Notes under the pieces: generated by a model
The model's database searches: none
What the model was told of the DNA's origin: nothing
Seen by the model: only the letters and a program-made list of their open reading frames with translations
Assembly (NCBI GenBank): GCA_027924645.1
Contig: BSBN01000293.1
Location: forward strand, 10,192,501-10,256,500
Source: Cunninghamia lanceolata
Taxonomy: Eukaryota; Streptophyta; Pinopsida; Cupressales; Cupressaceae
DNA length: 64,000 bases
Direction: 5' to 3'
Shown here: positions 47,167 through 59,465 of the stretch, in pieces
How the letters are laid out: the number at the start of each line of letters is the position of its first letter
Position numbering within the stretch: the stretch's first letter is position 1
Position numbers and translations under genes: made by a program

Positions 47167-47347
47167 AAATGGGTATACATTATGTAACGCGTACCTGAAG
47201 CTAAATGGGTACCCGTTTAGGCTCGGGTACCCGTTACTAAATGGGCACCCGTTTAGGCTCGGGTACCCGTTACTAAATGCGTACCCATTTACCTTCAGGT
47301 GCCTATTCCTAAATGGGTACCTGTTTCTTTAAAAATGGGTACTCGTT
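47167..47347. repeat. Right GGGTACCC palindrome cluster (copy 2)
   Basis: At least seven sites such as AAATGGGTACCCGTTTAGG, CTCGGGTACCCGTTACT (twice) and AAATGGGTACCTGTTTC within 180 bases, ~65 bases inside the right TIR. The spacing CTAAATGGG...GGCTCGGGTACCCGTTA is itself a tandem unit of ~39 bases. Copy 1 has fewer units at 11290-11432. Confidence 0.75.
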
Positions 47348-48868
47348 CTTGTTAGGAATTTTTTTCCCCACGTGACTTCTCCTACATGTGGATCGAGTTT
47401 CTTGCTTTTACCCTCAATTGCTTTTGATATGAATTCAATCTATATTGGTTTCCCTTTATCTAAAACTGCACCTCTTTATTCAAAGTATGTGGCCTCCTTT
47501 TTTCTTGAAAAATTCCTCTAGATTGGATATAGTTCCCTATCCCAAACCCATGCATTTCTTTTCTCCTTCATAAGTGTTAACTCTCTCCTTCTTCCTCTTG
47601 GACACTCCTTCTTGGGTACCATGTCTCCCTTGATATTTCTGGCACTTTCAAACATGTTTTAAATTCACCCTTTTACCATATTTTGGTTGTCCTTGATCTT
47701 CATTATTTTCCAACTTGTCCCTCACTTCAAACATTAATGCATCCTCTCTTTTTAATAAATTTTTTTTTTTTTTACTTCTGAAAACCATTCCAAGAATGGC
47801 ATTTCAAAAAACTCTCTCCAACATTAACTTCCAGCCAACCTCTTACAAAAATTAGTACCTTATTTCTCAACATTAATATTTCCTTTCAAACTTGTCTTTT
47901 TTTCACCTCTAGATTGGTGTCCCCACCTTGTTTAATTTTCTAATTTAGGTGATAGTCATGTCTTTGCCTAATGAAGTTGTGTTTAATTATTTCAACACCT
48001 CCAAGAAGTGGGATCTATTACATATTAAACTTGCATCTTTTTTAAAAAGATTCTCTACCTCCTTGCCATTTCCCACATTTTATTTATATTTGACATTTTT
48101 GAAATGCATCAAAGCACTAATATATATTAATTAAATTCCGTGAATAATCCCATTTAAATTTGCACAAACAAATTTGGGGAGAAATTACACTATGCGACTA
48201 CAACAAGATGCACTGGCTACTAGAAGAATAAATTTTTATATAACTTTTGACAAAATGTACATCCTCACTTGAAAACTAGCCAATATGTGTGGAATCACTA
48301 CTTGAATCTCCCTACAAAATCATTTGACTCCATCTTTGATAAATCTCTGGATTTAATATTTTCCATAAACTACCAAGCGAGAACAGAGAATTTTAAAATC
48401 TCCCAACTGATAAGGAATCTGGCCACAAAATATTGTTGCATTTGGTGAAATACATCAACAAAAATTTGTATAAAAGGATTTGTCTCCATCCCTCACAAAT
48501 TTTTAAAAACAATTGTTTCCATAAAATTATATGTCGAGCTTAAACCTACTTTCAGGTGAAATCTTTGTTTTTGTAAATTTGATCAAATCAAAGGCTTCCT
48601 AATGTAGAGAGATGCCTAAAACAACCAAATCAAATAAAAACTAAAAATAAAACTTAAAATATTTTTGGGCGATGTAGGATTGTTTGTGGACTTGATGCTC
48701 CTGCATCAAGCACATCAAGCAATAATTTTGAGAGCATGGGCTTACAAAATGGAGTTGGATGATAGAATGAGCCTTCTAGATTGTAAACAACCTATAGAAA
48801 ACTCAATTACTATCAAAGGTGCATTAGATTACTTCTTCCTTCTCCTCTTCTAGCATTTGCCTCAAACA

Positions 48869-50138
48869 ATCTCCATCCTCCTCCACCAAGTCTACTCTTC
48901 ACTCCTTCCTCTCATGGAAATTAATCCACCATGAACTGGCCTCATCCACCAATTGCACTTTCCTCTCTTCTCTTCTCTCATGGGATTTAACCCACCACAA
49001 TATGGCCTCCTCCACGAATGTGTGTCTACACCATCACCTACAACACCAACATACAAATATGCACTAACAATATCATAGAAATTAAAAATTAATATTTTCT
49101 CCTCTACATTCACCTCTTCTTCTTCTTCACACTCTTCGACATCTCCATCTTCTTCCACTCTCACCACCTCATCTACACATAACATAGCAGCATCTTCATT
49201 GTTATAAAAATTAGAAAAAATAACTATTAGCTCTGTAATCTTTTCCTTCTCTACTGTTGAAGTACATCTTCTTCACCAATCTCTACTGCAATATCTTCCT
49301 CTCTTACATTATCATCCTCTTTCACCAACTTCTTCATACCTTTCACAAGACATGTTCTTGCAACAACCTCTTCTTTTTTTATTTATCCCTAACTACATTT
49401 TTTAACCACTTCCTTCATGCCTTCAATAAGACATGTTGGTGCAACTCTTTCATCTTCTTCATCTTTCTCTACACACATAAGTTCACCTACAAACAAATCA
49501 TCATCAAAAAAATAATGGGACTTAGCCTCACCCATATTCTTCTCTTCTTTTCTCTTTTCCATCTCTACTCTACTCTCCCTTAAAACTTTCAATGTCTTCC
49601 ACATATTGTTAAGATCATCTCTTAATATTCTCTCTCTCTCCACACAAGAAAATAAATTTGTACGTCCTTTTCCCAAGGAAAACATCATACTCTTCTTCTT
49701 TGACATCTTCACACACATGAAACTCACTACCAATCTATAACTTCTACAACCTGTACACACACCTACAAGAAAAACATCAACTCATAGAAAATTTCTTTTG
49801 GAGCCTACACCCTATTTAGTTACAGGTTTCCTCTCGTACCTACAACAAAACACTCACACAACCACAACTATCCTCTACCCAATAAAGATCTTAGAAGATG
49901 CACCACTTAAAACCCACTCTACCCACTTTTCCACAATGGAGAATGTTTATACACCTTCTACCTAGCCTCAATCTCTACTAGAGGACAACCAACATGATCT
50001 CATACAAGATTAATTCTCTCATCAATTTTTTGATTCTCTACACTTGCATTACTCTCTCATACTCACAACAAAAAATATTAGAGCTCTCCTCAACCATCTC
50101 AACACACCTCCCAGAGAAATCCCCATTTTGATACCACT
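48869..50138 (-). other. Internal region of the non-autonomous LTR element (copy 2)
   Basis: About 1.27 kb between the polypurine tract and primer binding site. Two short minus-strand frames are visible: 49185-48892 (acidic, DGDVEECEEEEEVN) and 49760-49389 (charged, helical: RERILRDDLNNMWKTLKVL). They may be pieces of one old acidic protein; no gag or pol motif. Confidence 0.5.
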
Positions 50139-51058
50139 TGATGCAAATAGAGAATTGAGAAACCTTAGTGGAGTTGTCAATCTTTGTAGCCTTTGAAAAT
50201 AAAATAAAAATCCACACATAATGGAGGCAAAATTCAAGAAACTACAACCCAAATTTGTTTACCAATGATACACAAATGATCTTTAAAATTTATTCAATTT
50301 TAAATGTTCACACAAATAAACAACAATTTGTTGGAGAACAAAATTATTTACATTATTCACAAATAGTTTTCTCAATTCCCTTTGATGCAACTTCAATCTA
50401 TACTGGTTTCCCTTTATCTAAAACCACACCTCTTTATTCAAAGTTTGTGGCCTTCTTTTACTTGAACAAATTCTTGTATACTGGCTATAGTTCCCTCTCC
50501 TAAACCCACACATTTCTCTACTCCTTCCTGAGAAATAACTCCCTTCCTCTTCATCTTGGATGCTCCTTTTTGGCCACCATGTCTCCCTTGCTATTTCTTA
50601 GCCACTATATCTATATTAAAAGAGATAAAAATACACATATTCATTAAAATTAGGTGGGTGGTAAGAAGGCACACCCTAAAAGTCACATGGGAAAAGCCTA
50701 GAAAATCAAAGAGTCTTGGGCCACACCCAAAATTTGGGAAACATAACAAAAATCAATAAACAGAAAGGCCATTATGCGGCTAGAGTAGTGCTAGAGGGTG
50801 GAGGGTCCCTATCATTTGGGTTGCCCCATACAACAATGGGGTCTAGAATGATGTCAGGAGGAGCCCAACCATCATCATCTTTCTCATTTTCTTTGTCTTT
50901 ATCTTCAAGATGAGGTGAAATTACCAAGTTTGAATGCAGGACCCATTTAGGAGTATCAATGGGCTAGCAAAAACCACCTCCAGAAATGTCACTAGGCCAC
51001 CTAGAATCTTCGCTTCCACCCCTCGTTGCTCCTCTAGAAGGCCACCCCAAGCCAGCTC

Positions 51059-54000
51059 CTAGAGGGGGAGAAGATAATAGCCTACGAGGGCGAGAGCCGC
51101 AATGAGGAGGAGCTTGAGCATGGAGACGAGAATCCCTAGTAGATCCACTTCACTGTTGGCCCTATGAAGGTGACTAGCCCCAAGAGGAAGTGGGAGAGGG
51201 AGGCACATGAGCCACAGTACAAGGGGCATTGCCCTAGTGGTCCAAGAGCTCCTAAAGGTGAGAAACTTCAAGCGTAACTTTGTTTTCTTGCAATTGAATC
51301 TACAGGAGAACATTAGAGCAAATAATAGCTTTAGAATAAAAAAACAAATGTATCAATCTGGTTGTGACAAAATATGTAGGCATTTCTATCTTTCCACATA
51401 CTAAAGAGGAATTCCACCCTGAAAGTGTGCCAAATCTAAGTATATTTTGTGGGGAGTCTAGGAGAATCCCCCAGCAAAATCATATGCCAAGAGAAGGGCT
51501 CAGGATGAAATGGTCAAAAGAAGTCATGAATCCAAACCCATAGCTGCTAAGATCTGGTACATAACTAGAAGAGATACTTAAATGACTCAGCCTGCCCACA
51601 AAAAGGGCAACGAGGGTCTTGAACCCCCAATTGAGAAAGTCAAGACCCCATTGGTAAGCCTTCGAAAAGAGTACACCAAAAAACGTGGGTGAGATTTGGC
51701 TCAACAATTGCAGACCATGCAGCCAAAAATCTTTTGTGCCAAACAGACACCAAGGGTTGGAGGTGCCATCTCTGGTTGAGGTTATCGATCATGGGAAAAT
51801 GAGCCGAAAGCTATTCATAACCATGTCAAGGCTTGTAATTTCTAAAAGGGGTTCCTAGATACCATTTCCAGTCTTTCCACTAGGGATTGGAGTGGATACC
51901 CACCTTATGAAGCATATCATCTAGAATGACACTCACCAGGTCATCATAGGTTTCACTGTCATGGTTTTGAAAACCAAACTAGGCACGGAAAGCTTCCCAT
52001 GACAAAATACTCATGGTGGGTCTATGGAATATATCTTGTAGGGTCTGTATACCCTTCTTATGGAATCTAAGGGCCTTAAGCCAAGGAAGTTTGGCCAACA
52101 ACTGACCTGCACTGGTAAAAATAAGAGACCACCAAATATTCTACTAATTGAAGGAGATCCCATCACAAAATCAAGTCCTAGTCCAATAGAACCAAGACTT
52201 GACTACCTCCCAGGCATACCAAATGCTTTTGGAAACAAAAGAACCCAAAATCTGGACTGGCTCCTTCATAACAAGAAGGGTTGGAAAGCCAATTCCCTTC
52301 CAAGAAGGTTTGTGGATAGGATAACCTACTTGAATACAATGCCAGAGGAGAATTTTCTAGGCCTCATTACCAGTAAGAGCATGTATGATCCATTTGACAC
52401 AAAGAGTAATCCCTTGTCGCTAACTAGAAAGAAGACCAAGCCCACCAAAATCTTTGGGGAGGTAGCAAAACTCCCAAGCAACATGGTGAAATCCTTGGTG
52501 AATCTCAAAAGAGGCCCAAAGAAAATCTCTAAGCAATTTTTCTAGCTTAGCATAAGAGGCCTTGGAAGGGGCCCAACATGAAGAGTAATACACATGAGTT
52601 GCTACTAGCACTTTGGAGCACACCTAAAATTTTCCAACCAGAGAGAGCGGGTTGGTAACTCAAAAAGCTAATTTCTTCTCAATTTGAGATAGAACCGTTT
52701 GCCAGAGATCAGAAAAAGAGGCATGAAACCTACGAAAGGGATGCCAAGAAATCAGAAGATCTCACCAAGAGCAATCCACTTCCACCCATATTGCTAAATC
52801 GAGAGACAGCTGGGAAGAACTGATCGCCTGTAACACAATTTTTTGTACCACTGAATGGAAAAATTAGAGACCAAACAAAAGGTCTCAAGACAATCAAGAG
52901 CAACTTTGACAGTATTTTCTTCTTCTAAAAGGTAAGGAAGGAAATATCGGCAAAGTGGCCATTGACCAGCTAAGTTGATGAATTAGGCAAGGAGATCCCT
53001 CAAACAAGCCCCTAGGAAATGGAGTGAGCAAGAAGATAGCCAAACCCCTCAACATCTTGCACATAAAGTGAGGGGGTAAGCAGGGAGCTTTGACGACTAG
53101 AACAGAATAACCCAAAGGATTGAGATTGGCAACCATTAATCATGATGCAAGCTAAAGCTTCAAAGAACAACATGTTCACAGACTAAATAAAATTTGGGAA
53201 ATCCCATCACAAAAAACATAGCTAAAATGAAGGGCCATTCTATGTGGTCATAAGCTTTGGAAAAATCATTTTTTAGAAAAATAGCCTTTTTATTAGAGCA
53301 TCTCACCCACTCCATGCCTTCTTAGATAGAAATTATGCTGTCCAAGATGAACTGGGATTTAATAAAATTGGTTTGTTCAGGGGGCACAATCTGAGGCAAA
53401 AGATGGTGGATTTTTAAAGCAAGGGCTTTGGCAATGATTTTGTAGGAAACATTGAGGAGCATAATGGGCTGCCAGTTATAGATATCCTTAGGATCACCAG
53501 CTTTAGGTATGAATTTTATATTGCCTTTATTGATAAGATTACTTAGGGAATTAGAATGAAAAGCTTCAAGGTAGACTTTATGCAAATCCTTCCCCACACA
53601 ATCCCAAAGAGATTTGTAAAATTCATAGGAAAACCCATCAATTCCCAGAGCTTTGTCATCAGCCATAGTGCAAACAGCATCTTTTAGGTCTTCAGTTGTG
53701 AGAAATTGCTCACAGAAAGCTTTTTGGGCTGAGGAAATCCTATTTGGCACAGCAGCAAGGCAATCCTGAAGCACATTATTTCTCTCAAGAGTATATTCTT
53801 GGGCTATGAAAAATTTCTCATTGTGCTTAACAAATGCCTAGAGAATATCAGGCAGTTCTGAAATCTTAATATTGCTTTCTTTGATTCGCTTGATGCGAGG
53901 TGATGAATTTCTAGCTTGAAGAGCCAAAAAAATTCTTTCGAGGAACGGTCCCCAATATTGAGCCAATGTAATCTGGCCTTGAGTTACACCCCTCTGGATG

Positions 54001-55260
54001 CATAATTATCAGCAACTTGCTTTTGATGTCTTAACTCCACAACCTTGACTTATAGAGAAGGGGAGAAGGGGTTAGTTACCAAAGCCTCAATGGTGGTGTG
54101 GAGATAAGACATTGTCACTTCATAAGACCATCTACGAAAAATAGCCAACTGGCACCCATAAATGTGAAGAAACCTCATAATCTGAGTGATGGCATCATTC
54201 CACCACTTGATCCAGCTAGTTCAGCGGGGCAGTCTGCATTCAAGATTCTAGATGGTGCTGATGTGCGCTAGCATGCGATAATAACTGTATAGAGATCTAT
54301 TAAAAAAATTGGGCCCTACTAGTGTGGGGCTATCGTACTTGCCACTCAATGCAAAACAAAATAAGAAAGTTTTCTGACAACATCACATCCACTAATGGCT
54401 TAATCAGAAGTGGGAAAGAGCTGGCAAAAGAAAAAATGATTGTGCCAAGATCATAGCATGATCAAGGCATTTAAATATCCTGTCAGACCCAACTCAATAA
54501 TTTACCAAGTGTGCCAGAGAGAATGAGAATGGCAGCAGCCAATGTTGGGGTTGAAAAGACTCAATTTAATACGTATGTAAAACCAGGCCTCTCTTTCTCT
54601 AGCTACCCATTGAAATGGCATAGTACCATCCTTGTCATACACCATCTCAACCATATTGAAATCTCCACAGAGAAACCAAGTAGCAACTGGCAATGATTTA
54701 GCAATCCATCACCAAAGAATAGATCTTTCAACAGCATCATTCGAGGCATAAACATTAATAATCCCAAAGGAATGATTATCAACATTTAACAAAACCCAGA
54801 CAAGCTGATGTGTGGGGTCAAACCCATGAGCAACCACTGAAGCGTGCCATCGTGGGGACAAAAGAGTGAATGCACCACCACGCCAAGTTTCATGAGCAAT
54901 ACAAAAAAAACTTTTGGCTAGCCAAATAGAGTCACAAGTCGAAGAAAGAAAAAACTAGCAACTTTCACTTCCTAAAGACATAAAACATCAATACCAGCAT
55001 ACTTCTAAAGGGTATCCCTAACAAAATACTTCCTAGATAGGTTTTTCGAGCATTCTAGGAAAGAAAATTCATGTTAGATACTCCACCATTTTGTTGGAGT
55101 CCAGCTCTTCGAGAGAGGAATAGAGGTTCTACAAAAATTTTAGTGGGACTGACCCAATCTAAATGGTGGGAGATGAATGCCTCCATTTTTCCTAAACATA
55201 TTCTCCTTCTTCAAGAGGTTGAGAAGGGTTGTGAGATTGCCTGTGAATTCTTGACACAAG
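51059..55260 (-). pseudogene. LINE ORF2 (endonuclease-reverse transcriptase), broken
   Basis: Read 5' to 3' on the minus strand. The endonuclease motif FLCGDFNMVE lies near 54680-54650 (APE-type metal-binding GDFN). RT segments: ADDKALGIDGFSYEFYKSLW, NKGNIKFIPKAGDPKDIYNW, MLLNVSYKIIAKALA and PPEQTNFIKSQFILD (53660-53322), then motif A as NDFSKAYDHIEW near 53265-53225 and a decayed motif B (SSRQSSLLTPSLYV, ~53090). The active-site box expected as FADD reads as a changed HFAD-I near 52960. A C-terminal segment FGGLGL lies near 52430. Many stops and shifts, so no active enzyme. Confidence 0.75.
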
Positions 55261-55339
55261 ACAAGACTCAGTCAGCAAAGTAATCATTATTGACATAGGC
55301 TAGGTCATAATCAAAGGCCTTGGCTGAGCTAAACTACTA

Positions 55340-56294
55340 TTAGAAACTTTTTTGGGTTTCCTTCCCCTTCACAGAAGGGTTTGAAATGTCTTTTGTTGGT
55401 ACAAGGGTTTTGGTAACCTCCCCAAATCCATTGGACTTAATTTTCTGATTGGTAATCATTGACCATTTTTCCTCTGGTTTGGCAGCAACACCTTCTGCCT
55501 GATGGGGTTTGTTAGCTTCCCGTGGTGGAGACTGAGTATAGGGGACTACAAGAGGGCAATCCCTAATCTTATGTTCAATGGACTGACACCGATAGCAGGT
55601 GTTTGTTAGATTAAAATAAGTGACCTTCTGGGTATGCCGAAGAGTACCAATTTGAATATCAATGGACTCTTTCAAATCCTTTGAAAGATCCACTTTAACA
55701 TAGACTTTCTTTTTAGGGCGAGTTTGAAATATCCTATCGAGTTCGACACAAATAACTCTCCCCAGGTAGGAAGCAATAAGCTGCAAAAAATGCAAGCAAG
55801 GCAAAGGTAGACCGAGTAACTCAATCTATACTAGAACCCATAACTTGGTGTCATCTAAGACAATGAAGTCTCAGGTCCAGGGCTGGAATACCAGAAAAGG
55901 ACTGGACATACCAAGGACCATGATTCAGGATTGCTCGAACATGACTAACCTCTACAAAACAAAAAAGGAAAAAGCCCTTTGTCAAATTTTGAACCATATC
56001 AAAGGGGACCCCATGAGGGACCCAGGCCTTTTGAACCCATTCTTTAAGCACACTTTCAGGAGGAGTCCTCCCAACACAATAACCAACAAGAGTGTGTTGC
56101 TCTAACCATTGGCATACATAATCAAAATCCTGGGTGGGTAAAACCACATCAATAGGAGAATCAAAAGACTTACCTCGTGGAATACTTTCAGGAAAAATTT
56201 CTAGGGACACTTGTTTGGGGGAGGAGCCATTGAGTAGAGCCGTCAAACTACCAACACCAGTAAGAACTATTGGGTTAGAGTCACTTGAAGACAT
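55340..56294 (-). pseudogene. LINE ORF1, RNA-binding protein with CCHC knuckle, broken
   Basis: ATG at 56294 (MSSSDSNPIVLTGV). The first part (to 55851) has the DUF4283-type pattern WLEQHTLVGYCVGRTPP, GFFLFCFVEVSHVRAILN and GPWYVQSF. A frameshift and a TAG near 55830 interrupt it; the second part (55804-55340) holds LGRVICVELDR, YVKVDLSKDL and a zinc knuckle CYRCQSIEHKIRDCP. This layout is typical of ORF1 in plant L1 elements. Confidence 0.75.
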
Positions 56295-56433
56295 TATAAG
56301 CAAAAAAACCACAATAAATGCAATCGTACACAGAGTAAATGAAAAATCCTGTGCCTAAGTCATGATATGATGCTAAAGGGGCTAATGAAAAACCATAGAC
56401 ACAAGAAACCCTAACAGAGCTCATTCACTGCAA

Positions 56434-57245
56434 GTTTCACATTTAGGTTTTAAATTCATCTTTTTACCATCTTTTGGCTACCCCTATTCTTCATTATTTT
56501 TCAGCCTCTCCCCCACTTCAAACATTAATACCTCCTCTCTATTTAATATGTTCGTTTTTTAACATTTTAAAACCATTCCAAGAATGGCATTTCAAAAAGA
56601 TCTCTCTAGCATTAACTTCCAACCAACCTCTTTCAAAAAATAGTGCCTTATTTCTCAACATTAATATTTCCTTTGAAACTTGTTTTTTTTCTCTTCTAGA
56701 TTGGCATCTCCACCTTCTTGTTTAATTTTCTAATTTCGGTGATACTCTTATCTTTGCATGATGAAGCTCTGTTTAATTATTTCAATGCCTCCAAGAAGTG
56801 GGAGTTGTTACATATTAAACTTGCATTTTTTAAAAAAAACTAAAGGTTCTTTGTGTCCTTGCCATTTACAAAATTTTCTTTCTATTTGGAATTTTTTTAA
56901 ATGCATCAAAGGATTAATATATATTAATCAAATTTCTTAAATAATGCCTTTTAAATTTACACAAACAGATCTAGGGAGAAATTACACTATGTGACTGCGA
57001 AAAGATGCATCGAGTGCTAGAAAAATTCCTTTTTGCATAACATTCAACAAAATGTGCATATTTACCTAAAAAATAGCCAATATGTGTGGAATACTTCCCT
57101 AAAACTTCCTACAAAATCACTTGATTCTAGCTTTGATAAATCTCTAGAATTAATATTTTCCATAAACTGCTAAGTGAGAACAGAGAATTTTAAATTCTCC
57201 CAACTAGTAAGGAATATGGCCATGAAAGCTTGCCACATTTGGTGA
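56434..57245 (-). repeat. Remainder of the 5' LTR beyond the LINE
   Basis: Colinear with 47655-48441 and 11735-12520 at visibly lower identity than the two duplicated copies show to each other. It ends around 57245, where a short direct repeat GCCATGAAAGCTTGCCACA occurs twice (57219-57237 and 57247-57265). Confidence 0.7.
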
Positions 57246-57896
57246 AAGCCATGAAAGCTTGCCACAACTGGTCTTCCTCTAGCTCTCGCTTTCTCTCTTC
57301 CTCTCCATCTTTCTCTCCCTCTCTCTCCCTCTCTATATAATTTTGTTTCTATTTTAAATTAGTTTGTCTCTCTATTCGCCCCTCTATGTCTCTCAACCCA
57401 CATTTAATCTTCATATTTAATCTTCATGTTATCTCAACCCACATTCAACAAAATGAGTGTTTGAGTTACACTTTATTTGAATTAATGGCGAGCTAGTGTG
57501 AATAAATAGTAGCATGTCATATATTCTTGAAGGGAATGTTGGCATGAGACAATTTCCATGTCCTTGCATTTCCAAGAGGCTCTATACATGTATGCCAATG
57601 AATATTAAACGCACGAGTAGAAATGAAGAACTATTTATGTGATTCTTGTGTTTCTAGTGTCTACTCCTAACCGCCATTGGTCACTTCCTCTTCTTTCCCA
57701 ACAAAAAATTAAAAAATTAATGGAGAAATCAAATGGCTAATGGCATTTGAATCATTTTTCATGCCTCTTAGTGAATGTTGATCGTCAATCCTATGTGCTA
57801 GCATATCTTACTTGTTGCGGGAATGCTTTCAACATAATTATATCAAAATTAATTAATTATTAAAATATTTAAATGTACAAAAAAAATTATTAAATT

Positions 57897-57977
<81 letters not shown>

Positions 57978-58356
57978 TAAGAAAGGAGCGGATCTAGGAA
58001 CACCCATCATTTCTATTGTCTTGTATTCTTTGGATTGTTAGCATGAAATGGTTGATCAAAAGTTAGCCTCTCTTTCCATTTATATCTCTTATATCTATCT
58101 CTCTCTTTCTCTATATTTCTATCTCTAATCCTCTCTATCAATCTCCCTCTCTATATATAACTATGTCTCTTATATTTCTCTCTCATGGATTAGAATAAAC
58201 ATGTATACATGGTAAATAAACTTGGTTGTGAATAACATTGAAACCACGTAAGGATGTTTTTCTTCTATCTTTCTTTCCCTATTCCTTTGTTTACCATTTC
58301 ATGAGACTATAGTGGATCTAGATGATCTGCAACAACCCATACCAAGCTCTACTTCT
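57246..58356. other. CT-rich and microsatellite region
   Basis: No gene recognised. CT-rich tracts at 57280-57400 and 58060-58190, and a compound microsatellite at 57899-57974 made of ~22 CT units followed by ~16 TA units. Confidence 0.5.
57899..57974. repeat. (CT)n(TA)n compound microsatellite
   Basis: Uninterrupted CTCTCT run to ~57940, then TATATA to 57974. Confidence 0.95.
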
Positions 58357-58757
58357 TGTTAGTGAGAAAATGTTCTTTATCTATCTAGTTAGCTTTTATC
58401 TTGTCTAGGCGAGTCCTATTCACACTTAGCTTAACTTTACTTAGGCTATTTTAGATTTTGTCTCACCTCGTGTGGTGAAAACATGTGTTCTCATATTTGT
58501 GAGACACCTATTGTGTGTAAACTTGCCACTTGCTCAAACATGTGTCACTTGAGCTAGACAAGTGTTGTACCTTTTGAGGGTTGCTCAGTCATTGTGTTCG
58601 ATCATATCGCCTCCTCGTCCTTCCCTATTTAAGGAAGGCTTCTATGTACATTCTATTCATCATTTGTCTCTATTATTTGGCTTATTGTGTGCTCGTAGCT
58701 TGTGGTAGTGTTCTTGCTTGTTGATCATGGCTAATCTCAACATGATATGAGTCGTGC
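58357..58757 (+). mobile_element. Copia-like LTR remnant with primer binding site
   Basis: A possible 386-bp LTR starts TGTTAGTGAG at 58357 and ends CTCAACA at 58742, with a TATA-like CCCTATTTAAGG at 58622. A decayed primer binding site TGATATGAGTCGTGC follows directly (consensus TGGTATCAGAGC). No internal domains or second LTR found. Confidence 0.45.
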
Positions 58758-59054
58758 TAGCAAAATTCTTCCCTTTATAGTGAATCTCACACCTAGCCTA
58801 GTCAAGAGTTCCTCGTAGATCCAAACAGACATTGTCATTGAGTTTGGAAGGCTCGAAATAGACAAAAGGCTCGAAATAGACAAAATAACCTTTCGTCTCA
58901 TCAAAATTGACGCATACAAAATTTTACAATTATTTTTGCCGCCAACCCCGATATGACCGTAACCATTTGTACAGAATTTTTGTATCAAAATACTTTTTTT
59001 TTTTTTGCGGGGGGGACGGGGTTGCAAATTGAAGATTTGTAGGTTTTCATTTGT

Positions 59055-59465
59055 GTGTTTGGTGATTCGGAAAATTTTCTTGAAGCTGGAGGTCCGTTGT
59101 TTGTTTGGCCTCTCCGGGCTCGATTTGAAGATTTCCTGGGCAAATTTCAACCATTTTTGGTAATTTGTTTCTCACATCTAGTTCGTCTTTTCATAGTGGG
59201 CATTTTATTTTCTATTATATTTACAGATTATGGTTTCTATTTGTGGTTGTACAGATTTTGGAAGTACTTGCTTGTTTGGGCTCGATGGGAGCACACCAGG
59301 CCTACCCCTTGGCTTTCCTTATATATTGGCTCTTCAATTTTGTGGGGCTTCACAACTATGTTCATAGACACCTATTTCAACTACTTGCTCCACGCAAGAC
59401 GACTACATTTTGGGTGCTCTACTGGCCTCAAAGAGCAATTTTCAGGCCCATCTCGCCACCCTTAA
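59055..59465 (+). other. Unrecognised 136-codon open frame
   Basis: Open from ATG 59055; aromatic-rich and hydrophobic in the middle. No motif recognised, not conserved elsewhere in the window. It may be a chance frame downstream of the LTR remnant. Confidence 0.15.

Larger units (their letters stand above)
32814..47413. mobile_element. 14.6 kb TIR DNA transposon with two genes (copy 2, complete ends)
   Basis: Left end AGGGTCAATGCAAAAAGTTG and right end (inverted) GGGTAAAAGCAAGAAAC are ~28-bp imperfect TIRs; both arms contain GATCCAC near position 20-26. Target duplication TCA at 32811-32813 and 47414-47416 is confirmed by the uninterrupted sister LTR. Contents: left terminal region shared with the 1.15 kb element (to ~33690), palindrome cluster, transposase pseudogene (34193-37411, plus), 311-bp array, minisatellite, ~4 kb non-coding, companion pseudogene (43065-44564, minus), copia scrap, hairpin, telomere-like tract, palindrome cluster, right TIR. 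The alternative reading, that a separate ~13 kb element inserted into a 1.15 kb element, is not excluded, but I see no second pair of TIRs. Superfamily not assigned. Confidence 0.7.
35821..50833. repeat. Segmental duplication, copy 2
   Basis: Counterpart of 1-14914. It presumably extends further left (to 32578 or beyond), but that part of copy 1 lies outside the window. On the right the match ends inside the LINE, which continues only in this copy. Confidence 0.9.
50606..56433 (-). mobile_element. L1-type LINE (near full length, decayed)
   Basis: Minus-strand non-LTR retrotransposon of ~5.8 kb. 5' UTR and ORF1 start near 56292, ORF1 to ~55340, ORF2 with endonuclease (~55100-54400) and reverse transcriptase (~53800-52400), 3' UTR to ~50606 ending in a T/A-rich tail. 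It is inserted in the 5' LTR of the non-autonomous LTR element, which resumes at ~56434 with TTTAGGTTTTAAATTC. All frames are broken. Its 3' UTR is also present at 14686-14914, so the insertion predates the segmental duplication. Confidence 0.8.
32578..57245 (-). mobile_element. Non-autonomous LTR element (copy 2), split by TIR transposon and LINE
   Basis: The minus-strand element is recovered by joining pieces across insertions. 3' LTR: 32578-32813 plus 47414-48868 (its CA end is TGATGC on the plus strand at 32578; its TG end is at 48868, followed by a purine tract on the minus strand at 48869-48887). Internal region 48869-50138, about 1.27 kb. 5' LTR: 50139-50605 plus 56434-57245, lacking its last ~430 bases. 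The primer binding site TGGTATCA (minus) lies at 50129-50136. The sister LTR reads straight through where the TIR element sits (TTTTCTCAATTCCC near 50370), giving an empty site. LTR length ~1.7 kb, internal 1.27 kb without gag or pol: LARD/TRIM type. Confidence 0.75.

Noticed and set aside
32814..47413. Classification as a CACTA or PIF/Harbinger element
   Set aside because: 3-bp duplications fit, but the ends lack CACTA, the duplications are TCA and TTG rather than TWA, and neither protein resembles the usual transposase pair.
48892..49185. Acidic 97-codon minus-strand frame as a host gene
   Set aside because: It lies between PPT and PBS of a non-autonomous LTR element and is matched by a decayed copy at 12975-13271.
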